Part shown: positions 63,498 to 64,000 of the stretch, in pieces
How the letters are laid out: every line of letters starts with the position of its first letter
How positions within the stretch are numbered: position 1 is the first letter of the stretch
Source of the DNA: an uncultured Bacteroidota bacterium
GTDB taxonomy: Bacteria; Bacteroidota; Bacteroidia; Bacteroidales; UBA12077
NCBI GenBank assembly: GCA_913055635.1
Contig: CAJXLK010000001.1
Coordinates: forward strand, 160,626 to 224,625
Direction: 5' to 3'
Length of the DNA: 64,000 bases
Position numbers and translations under genes: made by a program
Notes under the pieces: model-generated
The model's input: only the letters and a program-made list of their open reading frames with translations
Told to the model about the DNA's origin: nothing
Databases searched by the model: none

Positions 63498-64000
63498 TTA
63501 TTGGCTATCCCCGTTGAGTTGTTTTTCAATCTGTAGTTTGAGGGGATTGATTTTCTCTCCCCAGTAGACGGTGGTGTGGGGGAAGGGGATCTCAATGCCG
63601 TTTTGGTCAAAGGCATATTTTAGGCGTTTTTTGTATTCCCTCCCCACGGTCCATTGCTGGATGGGTTTGGTTTTAATGCGGGCTTTGATGATCACTGCAC
63701 TGTCTGCAAACTGATCCACTCCAAAGACCTCCAGGGGCTCGACGATCAGATCCCTGTAATCGGGATCGTTGGCCAGATCTTCTCCAACCTGTTTCATGAT
63801 CGAAATCACCTGTTCGGGATCCTCCTTGTAGGCGACCCCAATATCAAAGACCATCGCCGACCATTCCATGGTCATGTTCGAGATGGTGTTGATTTTGCCG
63901 TTTTGAAAGATGTGGGTGGTGCCAGAGAAGTCGCGTAGGGTGGTTGTCCGCAGCTCGATGTCCTCTACAAGCCCTCCGGTGCCATTGATGATGGCCACAT
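63498..64000 (-). CDS. MscS-family mechanosensitive channel, C-terminal part
   Basis: The frame is open to the right edge, so only the last 167 residues are seen. They begin inside the MscS core: VAIINGTGGLVEDIELRTTTLRDFSGTTHIFQNG (in pieces, the beta domain after the pore helix) with NGKINTISNMT. The cytoplasmic vestibule domain ends QNGIEIPFPHTTVYWGE. These channels open on membrane tension to release solutes. The pore helices lie outside the window. The stop codon lies just after a copy of the dispersed palindrome. Confidence 0.92.
   Translation of the reverse strand, partial: VAIINGTGGLVEDIELRTTTLRDFSGTTHIFQNGKINTISNMTMEWSAMVFDIGVAYKEDPEQVISIMKQVGEDLANDPDYRDLIVEPLEVFGVDQFADSAVIIKARIKTKPIQQWTVGREYKKRLKYAFDQNGIEIPFPHTTVYWGEKINPLKLQIEKQLNGDSQ

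Overview
The window reads as a chromosomal stretch from a free-living or gut-type anaerobic or facultative member of the Bacteroidota, probably Bacteroidales or Marinilabiliales. The signs are a PorP/SprF-type outer-membrane protein of type IX secretion, a DUF5916 surface protein, a BT_3928-type DoxX protein next to tpiA, weak Shine-Dalgarno sites, and several -7 elements of the form TAnnTTTG. No phage, insertion sequence, CRISPR array or rRNA was found. The taxonomic call is inference from gene content.

Layout. 1-3.8 kb: the start of a PAS-domain protein running off the left edge, two tandem paralogous GAF/histidine kinases and tRNA-Leu(GAG). 4.1-8 kb: a membrane protein, an AlkD-like DNA glycosylase translationally coupled to a secreted C69-type peptidase, and an unknown protein. 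8.5-12 kb: a sulfur-related group (SLC13 permease, CysQ, TauE/SafE exporter). 12-18.4 kb: dipeptidase PepD and the 2-oxoglutarate dehydrogenase E2 and E1 genes. 19-22 kb: the three-gene proton-translocating NAD(P) transhydrogenase. 22.4-24.5 kb: sirtuin, S4 RNA-binding protein and Ub-Mut7C protein. 24.7-29.1 kb: a complete sodium-pumping methylmalonyl-CoA decarboxylase operon with methylmalonyl-CoA epimerase. 29.3-45 kb: envelope and housekeeping genes (PorP/SprF, OmpH/Skp, kynureninase, Hsp20, TrmD, a receiver-PAS-cyclase, Cdd, a LysM glucosaminidase, Fmt, RibBA, an LptF/G permease), ending with tRNA-Met. 45.4-54.1 kb: a leftward run of DoxX/BT_3928, ABC permease, TpiA, PrmA and a 1505-residue secreted protein of unknown function. 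54.4-64 kb: PrfC, DUF5916 protein, MurB, nitroreductase, SRPBCC protein, an S28-like peptidase and the end of an MscS channel.

Metabolic logic. 2-oxoglutarate dehydrogenase supplies succinyl-CoA. Epimerase plus decarboxylase convert methylmalonyl-CoA to propionyl-CoA while exporting sodium. The transhydrogenase couples NADPH formation to the proton gradient. SLC13, CysQ and TauE suggest sulfate uptake, PAP removal and sulfite or sulfonate export.

The least explained signal is non-coding. A palindrome with an 8-bp GC-rich stem and a 3-nt TTA or TAA loop occurs at least 13 times in four intergenic clusters, each lying just downstream of a gene, with extra half-sites. In one case it supplies the stop codon of pepD. 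Other gene-end tandem arrays (41-42 bp after pntB, 66 bp between two convergent genes, 34 bp after the second kinase) and in-frame coding repeats (7 x 15 bp and 4 x 12 bp in the E2 linker) suggest a genome prone to repeat expansion. Protein oddities worth testing are a class III cyclase with Glu in place of the transition-state Arg, a C69-type peptidase with Ser at the nucleophile position, and a decarboxylase beta subunit fused to a periplasmic lipocalin-like domain.
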